64,000 bases of DNA from Mesocentrotus franciscanus (GCA_037976565.1 CP137675.1:6104272-6168271), one strand, 5' to 3'; numbered from the stretch's first letter, positions 47,758 through 59,376 are shown. Notes: a model not told the origin generated them from the letters alone. Translations and numbers: made by a program.

Positions 47758-47991
47758 TTAAGTATATGATTGCTTATATAATTATACTCAAGTACAATTG
47801 TATATGTACTACGGATTGATATATCTAAGGAGCTTCACACATCTATTGTTTTTCAAGTAAATAATTATGTTCAAATGAGCCGAGTAGAATTTGAGTCAGA
47901 TTGTTTTTCCCCAACAATATGGAAATTAGCACATCCATCATGTCGATAGAAAGGTTATGATATGATTCATTTCAATTTCAATTTTACATAC

Positions 47992-48061
47992 CAGCATAGT
48001 TTTCGACTGTAATTGTTTTTGACGATGAGTGTCCATTCGAGTAATACAGCAGAAGCGCAAT
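47992..48061 (-). CDS. Possible optional 70-nt exon near the N-terminus
   Basis: Acceptor AATGACAG and donor GCTG|GTATGT enclose 70 nt. The exon is open in phase 0 to phase 1 (YYSNGHSSSKTITVENYA), and that frame continues correctly into ankyrin repeat 1. From exon 1, however, phase 0 is reached only from the ATG at 49016, not from the first ATG at 49029. With the first ATG, inclusion gives TGA at the next junction. There is no family support for the peptide. It may be a cryptic exon or an alternative N-terminus. Confidence 0.25.
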
Positions 48062-48157
48062 CTGTCATTAAATCTAACATGTTCAATATTCACGTAACTT
48101 TCTCAACATTTTATTAACAGAATTATGAATGAAGAGATCATATGGGTGTGATGTAAT

Positions 48158-48176
48158 AATAATCATAATAATAATG

Positions 48177-48221
<45 letters not shown>

Positions 48222-48492
48222 GGCATTTCTATAGCGCCGTCTATCTAGAAATTCTATTCCGAGGCGCATTTATTATTACCCCGGCTTTAGCCTAGCTGCC
48301 ATATTTACAGCGCTCCAGCTTTTCATTTCAAGGAATTAATTCCTGCCAGGTACCCATTTACCTCACCTGGGTTGAGTGTGGCAAATGTAGATCAATGTCT
48401 TGCCAAAGGACATTTAGTGCCGCGGCGGGACTCGAACCGCGGACCTTGTGATCGACAGTCCGGCGACGTATCTACTCGACCACGACACCTCT
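48158..48492 (-). mobile_element. tRNA-derived SINE with (TAA)n/(TTA)n tail
   Basis: On the minus strand the head has GTGTCGTGGTCGAGTAG (A-box-like) and CCGCGGTTCGAGTCCCG (B box). The body follows with ATTGATCTACATTTGCC, ACCCAGGTGAGGTAAATGGG and GGTACCTGGCAGG, then GCGCTATAGAAATGCC and a TTATTA tail of about 55 bp. It is the most complete SINE copy in the window. Confidence 0.88.
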
Positions 48493-48995
48493 ACAGAAAT
48501 ATTTACTTTACACTAGAACAATTAAAATGTCACTTTATAATCTTACTACATAGATTTGTAATTGTATTTGTATAGATATAATATTCTATTTCATATTTGT
48601 TCTCACTTCGTTGAGGATTGTGATGCAACAACGAGAACAACGATAACAATTAAGCCTATACTCATGTATAATATATGCCGGCATATAGGCCTACAATAAT
48701 ATTCAATGGTCTTCTTCTTCCAGTGTAAGTGCTGTTTCAAGGTGATGAAGATAAACGCACTTGTTTCATTAATACATGCATTTAATTGGACGTAAATACA
48801 ATGAGAATTAGCACATGTTAGCATGTGAAACGAAAGTTCAATAGAACTTGGAAAATAACAAACAAGTGCTCCGTCACAGAATATGGGGATACGAACTTAT
48901 CTCTTTCATATGATTTACAGGTGTTGTTGCATACTAACTACTATTTGTTATTGATGATATTCAAATCAACGATAAAAAGGAGTAACAATACTTAC

Positions 48996-49051
48996 GAATC
49001 TCATCTTCATCGTCATATTCCTCCTCCATATTCGACACTTATCGTCACAAC
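48996..49051 (-). CDS. ANKDD1: ANKDD1-like exon 1: start codon and acidic N-terminus
   Basis: The donor is ATTC|GTAAGT. The first ATG (49029-49027) has A at -3 and G at +4 and encodes MEEEYDDEDEI plus one base. That phase fits directly onto the ankyrin repeat 1 exon (47178-47269), so this is the chosen start. TGA and TAA lie just upstream in frame, so nothing precedes it in this frame. A second ATG at 49016 (MTMKMRF) is in phase only if the 70-nt candidate exon is included. TATTTCTCAG at 49061-49052 looks like an acceptor, so 49030-49051 may be 5' untranslated sequence of a downstream exon, with a non-coding exon further up. Confidence 0.72.
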
Positions 49052-49582
49052 CTGAGAAATATACAACTGTGTAATACAAGTATATAATATTACTTCATTT
49101 GCTGGTCCCACCTCATCAGATTGGTGTCATGTAGGAACCCAACCTACTGCTGCGATCAAGCATATGAATAACAACAGTTCGTATAACATATTATGTAGAA
49201 TTGTTTGACCTTGTAATCACACTTTCTTTTCTCGACGCAAGGTTCGTGAAAGATTGTATCAGGTACTAGTACTAAGCTGAAGAAATGCTCAACTTTTCCT
49301 CGAATTAACGCTATTACTTGTACAAGATAAAGCACAAGTTATACTTATAGGAAATCTACGTTAAGTTGAGGCAGTGCGAGATATTGTTGAATGCCAGGAT
49401 TGAATTGAATTGCACTCATTATGACGAAACGCAGTGAAGTGTGCAAGAGCTGGAGAAAATTCCAGCGGAGTCGTCTATTGTGTCAGCAAACAATAAAAAT
49501 GATTTGCATATGAATAATGTATTTGTTGTGTGGAGTGGGACTATCCTATAATGTACATATGGACTGAGAGGTGGGTCGAGTG

Positions 49583-49935
49583 TCAGAGAGAAAGAGAGAG
49601 GGTGGATCGAGGGGAGGGGATCGAGGAGGGGGAGGGGAGGGGAGGGGAGAGTGGTGGAGAGACATTGCAGGGGAGAGAGGATGAGAAGAGGCAGATAGAG
49701 AGAGAGAAATGGAGAGAGAGAGAGAGAGAGATAGAAATCAAGAGAGAGAGACAGAGACGCATAAAAGGAGAGAGAGAGAGCAAAAGAGACAGAGAGGGGG
49801 AGGGAGTCATAGAGAGAGAGAGGGGGGTGAAAGAGAGACAGAGACAGAGACAGACAGACAGGCAGGCATGCAGACAGACAGAGGGAGACAGAGAGAGAGA
49901 GAAAGGGAGAGAGAGGGAGAGACGGGGCAGGACAA
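49583..49935. repeat. Polypurine GA/GGGGA tract, about 350 bp
   Basis: Almost uninterrupted purines on the plus strand: GAGAGA runs mixed with GGGGAGGGGAGG, then a GACAGACAGGCAGGCATGCAGACAGAC segment near 49845-49880. It lies about 0.55 kb upstream of exon 1. Arginine/glutamate-rich and serine/leucine-rich open frames over it are artefacts. Confidence 0.95.
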
Positions 49936-50304
49936 AGTGAGAGAAAAATAAACCCTGTTCCATCAATGACATTTCTGTTATTTTCTCATTATTCCCGTTA
50001 TTCATCACATATTCATGGATGATGGGTGATATTGTAATCGGAACAATAAAGGAATGTACAAGTGTGTACAAGAAATGTATAAACCAGACATATGGTATGC
50101 CCAGGAAGATGAGAACAAAATGTATAGCCACTTCTGGGATAATTATGCAGAGAGCGTAATGGAGAGAGGGAAATTGGTGAAAAGGGGCAGACTGGAGAAA
50201 AAATTAATGTCATTGAGTGAACAGTTTGGCATGATTTCCTCTTTGAAATCTGCTAACTTTAGCATGTTTGGCAAACACGCGAATCATCGAATAGAACGTG
50301 ATAA

Positions 50305-50672
50305 GGCCAAATAACAAAAATAACGTGTTTCTCGTCCGGTCTTTTTTTTTTAAAGGAGGAGGCAGGGCATTACTATTTACTATTTTGTAATTTTTTGCAA
50401 TTTTTTCCAAGATGGCTGCCATGCTAATTATAGCTGGCTAAGCCTATTTATTCACAGATATTGTGCTATGTGAGTATACTGATGCAATGTATGACAAAAC
50501 AAATGATTTGTAGCACTTTACAAGCTATTTAAACAAAATGTATATCACAGGCCTTGTTTTTTTTCCCTTATTTTTCTTCTGAATAATAAATAGTAAAAAA
50601 AAAAAAAAAAGGAGGCGGCGGCCAAAAGGAGGCGGGCGGGGACGAGAAACACTTCATTTTTGTTATTTGGCC
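50305..50672. mobile_element. Short element with 32-bp inverted ends (368 bp)
   Basis: 50305-50336 begins GGCCAAATAACAAAAAT and ends GTGTTTCTCGTC. 50641-50672 is its reverse complement with three or four differences. The interior has an A15 run, GGAGGAGGCAGGG and GGAGGCGGGCGGGG. GAACAGTTTG (50219) and CAAACTGTTC (50676) outside it suggest longer mirrored flanks. It is non-coding. Confidence 0.75.
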
Positions 50673-50807
50673 TAACAAACTGTTCTTGTTTTTGTTTTAT
50701 TTGTTGTTCTAAACGTACCATGAATTCTTTGTAAAACACTCCCCAGGTCTTGATACTGACACGTAGATACCCCCAAGAGGCGGCTCTCCGGGGCAGGGGG
50801 CACAGTG

Positions 50808-51350
50808 CCCCCACTGTTCCCCAAAAGTGCCCCTTTTTATTTGTAAAAGTGCCCCTTCCCCTTTTCACCTCCGATAAGTGCCCCTTTTATTTTGACACGT
50901 GCCCATTTCACTTCGACAAGCTCCCATTTTCCTTTTCAATAAGTGTCCATTTTCCATTCTCATAAGTGCGAGAAAAAAGAGCCCTTCCCCTTCTCATAAA
51001 TGCCCCTTTTCATCTCTGGTAAATGACCCTTTAGAGGAACGAGAAGTTACTCCTTTTCACTTCAGACAAGTGTCCCTTCCCCTCGTGATGAGTGCTCTGT
51101 TCATCTCTGGTGAGTGTCCCTTTTCACCCCTAAGAACTGCCCCTTTTATTTTGATACGTGCCCCTTTTCCTTTCTAATAAATGCCCATTTCCCATTCTCA
51201 TAAGTGCCATTTTTCATCCCTGGTGAATGCCTCTTATTGTAGTTGTAAGAAGTGCCCCATTTTCACCTTTGATAATTACCCTTTGTACTTTGACACGTGC
51301 TCCTTTTCTTTTCTAATAACCCTTTCGATAAGTGTCCCCTTTCCCTCTCA
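50808..51350 (+). repeat. TGCCCCTTTT minisatellite, unit about 28-32 bp
   Basis: About 18 degenerate units of the form AAGTGCCCCTTTTCANNTCTGATA, with variants TGCCCATTT, TGTCCCTTTTC and TGCCTCTTA. The copies alternate between words such as TTTTGACACG, TCTCATAAG and TCTGGTGAG. A short open frame rich in CPF residues runs through it and is repeat-derived. Confidence 0.85.
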
Positions 51351-52083
51351 TCATTTAACGCGCCCCTAATTTCAAGCGACTAAGAGCAATTTCCCCCAAA
51401 GCTCGGTCGCTACGCTCCCTCGCATTTATAGATGATATAATTATGTTACCGTTATCAACGGTCTTTTCAGTCTTCCGTTTTGAGAATGTGCTTATAACCC
51501 CATCAGGATTGGGTTTTTTCCTCTTTTTAAGATTTTTCCGCACTGCGACCTCACAAATCTTCAATTTTTTCCTAGCTCACTTTGCTCACACCCAACTGCA
51601 AAATAAGATGCTTAAGCCATATCTTGTATAATGATGTACAAAGAGAAACAAATATTGAAATCATTCCTGATAATATAATCACAATGTAGGGGTAGATACC
51701 AAAGTCTAAAAGATTGTATATTTTCGCTTTAAGATTTCCCTTTGTAGGTGCCCGTTTTCCCAAGAAAGTACCCTTTTTTGTTGGTGCCACCCCTTCTTCT
51801 TTGTAGAGATCAGTGCTCTCTCTATCCACGAGCTATGTCTCCATTGAAATAGCGCCATCATGCAGTGGTTCTTCGAACGACGGTTCAAACCGAAATGTTC
51901 GAAGAAAAAAAAATCAAATATACAATAAATAATAATAATAATAATGATAATAAAACAAATAATAATAATAACTAAAATAATGATAAAATAATAATTAACA
52001 CGGGATTTTGGGTGCAGTGAGCTTATGTGTACAAGGAAGAAAGTACGAAGCATAAAGTTGCAGCAATGTGTCCTCCTACTTAA

Positions 52084-52648
52084 AGGGATAGTTGAGTTTT
52101 TTTGCAGAGGGCGCTACACAAAATAATTTTGTGTGTGATAATGAAAAACTGAGTGTTAAATTTGAAAAAAATATACAATTTAATTGACAAAATCATCTTT
52201 GTTTGATCAAAATCGGTTCAGAGACGGCTGAAATATCCATAAATATAGCCATTTCTAATATTTGCGGTGCCCCACAAATATTTGGTAATTTTGAACCAGC
52301 CGTTGAAAAACGAGATAGCGCCTTATGCGTATTATTCCAACCAATGCCAATATCGTTTTTTGTTGGCTTTTTCGTGTTGGTTATAATACGCACAACCAGC
52401 CGGCCCGTGTATTGTTATTATTAATTTATTAATTAATTAACGGTCACCGTATTTTTGTGAAAGTGGAGCTGAATTGGTCTGATCGTATTCAATCTAAATT
52501 CTAAATTCACACATTTGGGGGTCTAAATTTACCTTCACAGCAATTTTAGGTTCTAAAAGGGCACAAGAAATGTCATAAATAAGAATAAGAGCAATAACCA
52601 TGCACTTTGAAGGCATTTGCGGTCTTAAACAAGAACTCAACTATTCCT
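52084..52648. mobile_element. TTAA-flanked MITE, family 3 (565 bp)
   Basis: Flanked by TTAA at 52080-52083 and 52649-52652. The inverted ends are AGGGATAGTTGAGTTTTTTT and AGGAATAGTTGAGTTCTTG. The interior is non-coding apart from a 73-codon chance frame. Near 52255-52285, AATATTTGCGGTG and CCCCACAAATATTTGG form a small palindrome. Confidence 0.85.
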
Positions 52649-55014
52649 TTAATTTTTAAAGCAAATATATTACGGTACTCTTTGGACATAGCATCTTACT
52701 ATTATGGTACGTCGTAAAACTGAAAAACATGTCTATAACTTTGACACGAAATAATTCCCAATCTGTTGATATGAAATGGTTTTAGCAATAAAGAAATGAC
52801 GTAATTACTCAAATAAGTGTGAACAATTGCGTATTATCAATCATTTTCGTGCCCTTTAAAGATCTTTGAAATCTTTCAATCAATATAACGAAAAGCTTAT
52901 TCATTTCGCGGTACCCTAGAAGGTCCTCTGCACAAGTAATTAACATTGCTCATCATATGATCTCATGTGACCTTTCAATCAAATGTCCTCTGCGCTGTCT
53001 TTTTTCTTTCATCTCCTATCAATGTATCTATCTGTTGGTTTTGAAATGTGGTTTTGTGCCGCAATGTCATGTAACTATAAAAGACAAAAATTTAATTATT
53101 TGTTCAATGATACTTCCGGTTTTCACTTAAAAAGCCTTAACCTGTCTACATAGTGTCATTGGCAACTCGAATAGATCGCAGATATATATCTTTTTTTCTA
53201 ATATCACTTTGATTGAATTCAGAGAATTAAATATTGTTGTAAATATAAAAATAACTACATGTTTATTCAGCAAACAGGTATAAGCTCTGAGTGATGAGCA
53301 CAATTCAGTAAAGTTCTAAATCACAAGCTTCCTCGGTCAAGGGGGCGGGTAGATTTTTTAGGATCACCTGAATAAAAATTTGTATGAAGTCGAAATACTG
53401 ATCTACTTACAATATTATCTGTATCATTACAGGAAAATGCACTCGGGAATAAAAAGTGGACACTATTTATAATTAAGATTTTCAAATAAACAGTTGATAT
53501 AAACTTATCTTTCGTATATCAAAATAAGCATAATTTAATCATCCTTAAGACGATATGCAATTCTAATCATACCATTCACGTACGAGTGAACTTAGCCATT
53601 TAACAATAAATGGGTATCTATAAGAAAATTGCAAACTTTTCATTTAAATGTTGATGAGCATTTCCATCTTGTAGAGTCAAATTAAAACAATGAAAAACAA
53701 TAACAACAACAATCACTAGAATTACGAAGGACATTTGTCAAAATCGTGCAGTCCTGAGACTGCAGTGGATATCTAAAGAAATCAGAAGCAGGAAGTCTTT
53801 ACTGATTTTTTAAATCCAATTTTCTCCAATTGAAAACATCTTCTAGTGCAAAAGAACTGTATGTATTCAACTCGCAGTAAAAATAAATAGATTTAAGCCT
53901 GGGATACATAGATTTAAAAATATAATATATATAAATCCTCCAAATTTCTTCCTTGGGTGATGTGTTTAGGATTGTGAGAAAATACAGGCATGCACAGATG
54001 TTTGTTATTTACTGGTAAGTTAAATTTTGTATCTTCGAGAATTTCAGAATGAATGAAATTATCTAATGTATTGTTTGCATGTATTGATTGTATAACATAC
54101 ATAATTTATTAATAATAATTTCGTAATGAAAGTACAAGTTTAACATTTGTTCAAATGTATTGATTGCCTAACATACATATCGATACATCACCTGATCATA
54201 TGAGTAGTACTTGTTTTACTGTTCATGCAGTCTCAAAGTACCTTAAATCACCAAGATCACCAAGAGAATTATACCAAATTTGAAAGGCATGGCTGTGCTA
54301 GGCCACATGGTTGACATTTTACTTTCAATCTGTAGTACCAAGATATGTTTTTGTACTAAGGGGGTATTGATCAATACCATATCCTGTTATTAAAACAAGA
54401 GCGGCTACCCGCGTGCCTAAAAACAGGAAATTTCATACATTTCGATTTGCATTTTGTTGCATACACTTGAAGAGATACATACTGTGTTTGTAACATTGCA
54501 GGGGATTTAAATTAAAAACAAATTACGAAGAGAAGACCAAGGCAACGCTTATCATGATGTACCAGGTTCTGGCCATAATACGACAAACAACCAGGAAGTA
54601 AATATGTTTGGGACATTAAAAGTGTGCAGCCCTCATCGCACAGCAAGAAAATGTTATCTTCTTTACCAAAAAAATCTATATTTCACAGACAAATTAACAT
54701 GTCTGTAAAAATTGAAAAAAAAGCGAATAAATATAATTTTACTTTGCTCGTTAATGTTTCTATAAGACAAAGGTTAACTCAATAAATCTTGCACAAGGTA
54801 AGTCGGTGGCCCGGGTATATCCACAGGGTTCCGCCCCATTATATTAACTTCTGAAATATACGGCGATAGCAAAGCAAATGGCAAAACTATTTTCTGGGCG
54901 TCCCCCCTAAAAGAAGAGGCTCAGAAATATTGGACTCTTCAAAAGCCCTTTAAAACGGTAACGACGGCAAGTGAATTTGAACATTGAAGTAATTTAGCGA
55001 CAAATAGAAGCCGG

Positions 55015-55035
55015 AGAGAGGGGAAAAGAGAGAGT

Positions 55036-55069
<34 letters not shown>
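55015..55069. repeat. (GA)n microsatellite
   Basis: GA tract with GGG interruptions. Confidence 0.95.
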
Positions 55070-55073
<4 letters not shown>

Positions 55074-55547
55074 TGCAACTGGTACACTGTAAAACATTTT
55101 GAGCGGTTAAAACTAGACAGGCGCTGTATCATATAGGTATAGTACGCACATTTTCTATATTTTTTTTAAATTACTAATTTTAGTTCAATCAATCGAAAGT
55201 CCTTAAATCGCAGAGTTATTATCTCCTATCTTTTATACACAGAGTCGCCATTGATATTGATCTCAAATTGAGATGAGATTAAGTGCAACTCACTATAGGA
55301 CGGTGAAAATTGTATTGCCTATGATTCCCTTTCCTGTATAGTATAAAGACAAACGTGATAGATATCATGTATATAGCCAAATAAAATAATTAAATATGGT
55401 AAATATAGATTTTTGTCTTTCGGATATTTTAGCAACGGTATAACATCATTAATACTAATATCGAACATCCCCTCCGAAGCTCCTCCCTCATTCGCTCCCC
55501 TTAATATCCTGATCAATTAAGAAAGGCACGGCGGTTGCCAAATTCGA

Positions 55548-55728
55548 AGGAGAGGAGATGGGTGGGAGGAGAGGGGAGGAGAAGTGAGGAGATAGGGAGG
55601 GAAGATGGGATCGGAGAGGGAGAGGAGTATGATGACGGGGAGAGGTGGGGTGAGGTGGGAGAGGAGGGAGAGGGAGGGGAGAGGGAGGTGAGAGGGAGGG
55701 GAGAGGGAGCGGAGAGGGAGGGGAGATG
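55548..55728. repeat. GGGAGA/GAGGGGA polypurine minisatellite
   Basis: Repeated GGGAGAGGGAGGGGAGAGGG-like words on the plus strand. Proline/serine-rich frames on the other strand are artefacts. Confidence 0.9.
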
Positions 55729-55916
55729 GTTGATGTTGATGATAGTGGCCAAGGCCGGGACCCCGTTTTATCAGACTGTTCATGAGGCAAAATTTGACAC
55801 AGAATATCTTCATACGTTGGAACTCCTAATCGAGGTGAAATTTTGGGGTGTAACTATTTTTGTAGGTCTGCAGGAGCACTTCATTACATTTTATTACATC
55901 AATTAAGGTGTTTAGA

Positions 55917-56075
55917 GGTGTTGTTTAGAGGTGTTGTGGTCCAGGAAGTCTCCGGGCCGTGAACTCGAGGTACGGGGTTCGAATCCCTGAAACAACGTTA
56001 ACGCCTTTTGACAAGACGTTAATCTACATTTGCCACACTCTACCCAGGTGAGGTCAATCGGTACCATGACATACG
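55917..56075 (+). mobile_element. tRNA-derived SINE head and body
   Basis: GTTGTGGTCCAGGAAG (A-box-like) and GGGGTTCGAATCCCTG (B box) are followed by TTTTGACAAGACGTTAATCT, ACATTTGCCACACTCTACCC and AGGTGAGGTCAATCGGTACC, collinear with the SINE at 48158-48492. It ends before the 3' body, so it is truncated. Confidence 0.85.
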
Positions 56076-57517
56076 GTATCATTTAAAATTGATTTAAAGA
56101 TTGTCCTCAATAGTTTACCTGTAAAGGAAGTACACACTGTGAAAAATGAAAATCCCTATTTAAAAAAAAGAATCAACAACAACAAAAATCACAATCAACA
56201 TTAGTTGTAATTTGATGATACATTGGTATAACTAGATAATGTGAAGGACAACAACGATGTGATGTGAAAAAGGCATTGTTAGGGAGGTACGATAAGGATT
56301 TTCCGTCGGAGTTATCTAATTTCCTGTTTCCGAATTGGGAGCATAATAACACAATGGTTACACAATCTCTCAAAAAGCTTTTAGTGTATTGAGATTTTTT
56401 AATCTTATTCAGGTGTATACCGACATAGCATTTCCAACAAAAATGGAATATCCACAGATTTCCGAGCGTCTCCGCCTGAGACAGGTGTGGTCACCAAAGC
56501 GGTTTAACTGTATTTTTGATCGTTTGTGTGTTATTAATGTCAGGCTTCATTTTCGTTATATTATTGTGAAGTCTGTTATATTTCATGTTTTCATTAAAAT
56601 TTCCCTATACTACCTCTCACTCCCTATGAGTGTAGTGTAGTGTGGTGTAAAATCGATGTATCAATAAATCACAAAATATATTCATACATCATCTCTCTTT
56701 TCAATCGTAACCTCATTGACATTTTAAGCGGTATCTTTACTATCTTATACCATTTATTATTAAGCCAAACACCGCAGTCAGGATATGTAGCTCACGACAG
56801 CTCTACCATTGATAAGATTTCCCTAAATCAGCTTCTCAACCTAAGATTACAAATATTGGCTCACCTGAACTAATTCAAGATTAAATAAGAAGGAAAGTGA
56901 TTAATTCAATGAGGCAATATACTCCGCCCTGTCGTTAGGGAAATGTTGCAGACAAATTGATCCGATTAACAACCAAATCTAGGCTAATAATTTGCTTTTG
57001 GCAGGTATATCACGTATAAACAGGACGTACCCAGTGTGTTAATAGTCTAGCGAGGCATCAAAAACAAGTCGTCATGATAAAACAAAAATAGAAAAAAGCA
57101 GGTACTTTACTGGGTCATGTAAACACTACTAGACACAATTATGATCTATTTACTGATTTACTTGCAAAATATAAGAGTTTATACCTCCCCTATGTACTTA
57201 GTTTAAAAGATTATTGACTGAAGCAATTAAAAACACAAAACAAAAGTGAGCGAATTGTGGTATAATGGATCATTCACGTAACATCGAGAAGAAAAAAAAG
57301 AAGCAAAGAAACCTCAACGGGTTTTATCATACGAAGAGATAAGGCATTTCAACAATAGTTGTCTCTGTTCACCCAGGTGTAGTAAATTGGAAACCGGGAA
57401 TCTGATACCTTGGATGAAAAACCGCTGTACTCCTAGTTTGACATAATGTTGTGGGCTACTAGTACTAGGGGCGTCACAGCTGTAATTGACTGATATCCTT
57501 TACATTTATTATCGATA

Positions 57518-57778
57518 ATAATTTGGATTTATATAGCGCTTAATACGGAATACCGTCTCTAAGCGCTTTACAAATATTATTACCCCGGTCATCGGATTAA
57601 TTCAAGCATAATGTGCACCATCTCCACTCCCTGGGGAGTATTCCTACCATATGGTCACCGTGAGGGCATAGGCAATTATTAACACAAATGCTTTCGTCAT
57701 CCTACCGGGTCCCCATTTCTCTCTTGGGTATTGAGTGGCAAATGTAGATTAATGCCTTCCCAAAGGACATTAGTATGA
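57518..57778 (-). mobile_element. SINE-like 3' body, inverted
   Basis: On the minus strand it runs from GTCCTTTGGGAAGGCATTAA and TCTACATTTGCCACTCAA through GAAATGGGGACCCGG to GACCGGGGTAATAATATTTG, AAAGCGCTTAGAGACGG and AAGCGCTATATAAATCC, then a TTATTA-like end. It shares the order of blocks with the other SINE copies but is more diverged. No B box is present. Confidence 0.7.
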
Positions 57779-57842
57779 GATGTAACGACAAATGCTCCGG
57801 CGACGGCGGCGGCTCCACGATTATCCAGCTTCATCCCAACAC

Positions 57843-57910
57843 TTATTCCTAACCCTAAATCTTACCCCTAACCTAAAACTTACTCGCAACCCTAGCCCTA
57901 ACTTGAATTG
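57843..57910. repeat. Degenerate CCTAA-rich tract
   Basis: Words CCTAACCCTAAAT, CCCCTAACCTAAAA and AACCCTAGCCCTAACTT resemble degenerate telomere-type CCCTAA repeats over about 65 bp. It is probably a short interstitial simple repeat. Confidence 0.6.
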
Positions 57911-59370
57911 ACGGGAAAATTCTCACTTCGAATCACTATCAAAGAACTGACTATCCTTACATGCATCAGCGTAAAGATTGGGCACAATGTGGCCATTGCC
58001 TATAAAAAAAAATAAAAAAGTCATCCACGGAATACAGGGATTAAGATCATAACCCTACCCATACACATACACCAGGTGTTTGGAGGGGAAATGTTGTGAT
58101 TATGTGTGTCACTCCCCGTGCCCCCTTTCAACAGGTCTGACTATTTTGAATATTATCATGGAAACGCTGTCTCAAGAACCATTGACTGAAATAATATGAA
58201 ACACATGCTGGAGAAAGATGTTCTTTCATGTTTTTTGTTAATGGCATGAATAAAATCTGGAAGGCATATACTAGTAGAACTATTAAAATAGTTAATTATT
58301 ATGTCATTATCATCAAACACCGAACAGACAATGTAATAAAATTCTCTCTTTTCGCCTTTGATTAGCAAAACGTTATTTTATATATTTTTTAAAGCCTCTA
58401 TTGGGTTTCATTTCCTTATATTATATAGGAAAGTGAATGATAGTTAGTTCATTCATGAATCCAACTTGATGAAATTTGCTGTAATATCCCAGGTGAGGTC
58501 GTTAAGATTGACAGGAAGCGCGTCCTATCTGAAAAACCCGGTACAGACAGGAGAAACATGTCTCTGTAGGGTTAATAGCTCTCATCATTATCTCTTCCTC
58601 ATAGTTCGTTCACATTTTTGTATGTATACCGGCAGACATTTTGATGTTTCCTCAATCAAAAACATTAACGAATAAAAGAAAATGGTTGCTATATGTATTT
58701 CGCGTGACATTAAACAGGAAGGTAAAGTGATTTTCACATTGAGAAAATGCACCTGTCTACATCATGACCAGTAATCAACAATATATACCATAAGTCGGTA
58801 GAGCATGGGGCTAAATAAAATGGATTCCAAGTGTCTCGTCCGGATTTATTTTTCAAAAGTGATTAGGGGGTCCATGTTGTTTAATATTTTTCCTGTCTAA
58901 CTTGTACATTCACTCTGCAGGCTTAAAACAAGCTGAAGGTGCATTTTATTAATGATTTCTGTTTCCATTGTCTAGATGTTCTCAGATTTTTATATATTTC
59001 ATTTTAGAACTATTATTACATCTAATAACAAACAAAAGAGGAGGGACAAGAAAACTAGAAGTTAATTATGAGTATGTCACCTTAACGTCATATCTATCAG
59101 TGACAAACCATGACCATGACGAGAAAGGAAGGGTTTTTCAGAGGGTGGCTTTCATGAATCATCGTGCAATTCCTCTCATCTTACAGGAATATCGTGCTGT
59201 TCGCTCAGCTCTAGCTCTCTAGCAACCCCGTCCATCATCCGTTCATCTTCAAGTTGAATGTTCTTCCCACATTAAAGGTAATGGTCATACTGAAGTGATT
59301 TGATGAAACTGATCAAGTTCTTTGTCAAATTTAAGGGGCGCAAATGGCCTGTGCCCGTTTTAAACAGAAT

Positions 59371-59376
59371 TTCTCA

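Larger units (their letters stand above)
47270..48995 (-). other. Intron 1 (1.7 kb) with MITE, SINE and a possible optional exon
   Basis: Holds the MITE at 47380-47757, a candidate 70-nt exon at 47992-48061 and a full SINE at 48158-48492. The rest is AT-rich. Confidence 0.75.
8603..49051 (-). other. Gene locus: ankyrin repeat and death domain protein (ANKDD1-like), 18 exon model
   Basis: Eighteen minus-strand exons in consistent phase encode about 766 residues if the 2-nt defect in exon 13 is disregarded. The order is: short acidic N-terminus, ankyrin repeats 1 to 4, a 254-residue charged linker, ankyrin repeats 5 to 11, then a death domain. From memory of vertebrate ANKDD1 proteins, characteristic stretches recur in the right order: the QFHEAAR start of repeat 1, FGMNAL in repeat 3, MIIKADR after the last repeat, and GYRMMLIWLHG in the death domain. 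The protein is presumably a cytosolic or nuclear adaptor that binds partners through ankyrin repeats and other death domains. No catalytic domain is visible. The terminal exon boundaries are less certain than the internal ones. Confidence 0.9.

Noticed and set aside
49530..50131. Long Arg/Glu-rich (plus) and Ser/Leu-rich (minus) open frames
   Set aside because: They are read out of the GA polypurine tract and have no non-repeat core.
50899..51177. 92-codon frame rich in CPF residues
   Set aside because: Repeat translation of the TGCCCCTTTT minisatellite.
55488..55906. Proline/serine-rich and glycine/glutamate-rich open frames
   Set aside because: They come from the GGGAGA minisatellite.
55930..56000. 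tRNA-like sequence with GGGGTTCGAATCCC
   Set aside because: Only the B box is well kept, acceptor-stem pairing is absent and SINE body sequence follows, so it is a SINE head and not a tRNA gene. The same applies to 17418 and 48492.
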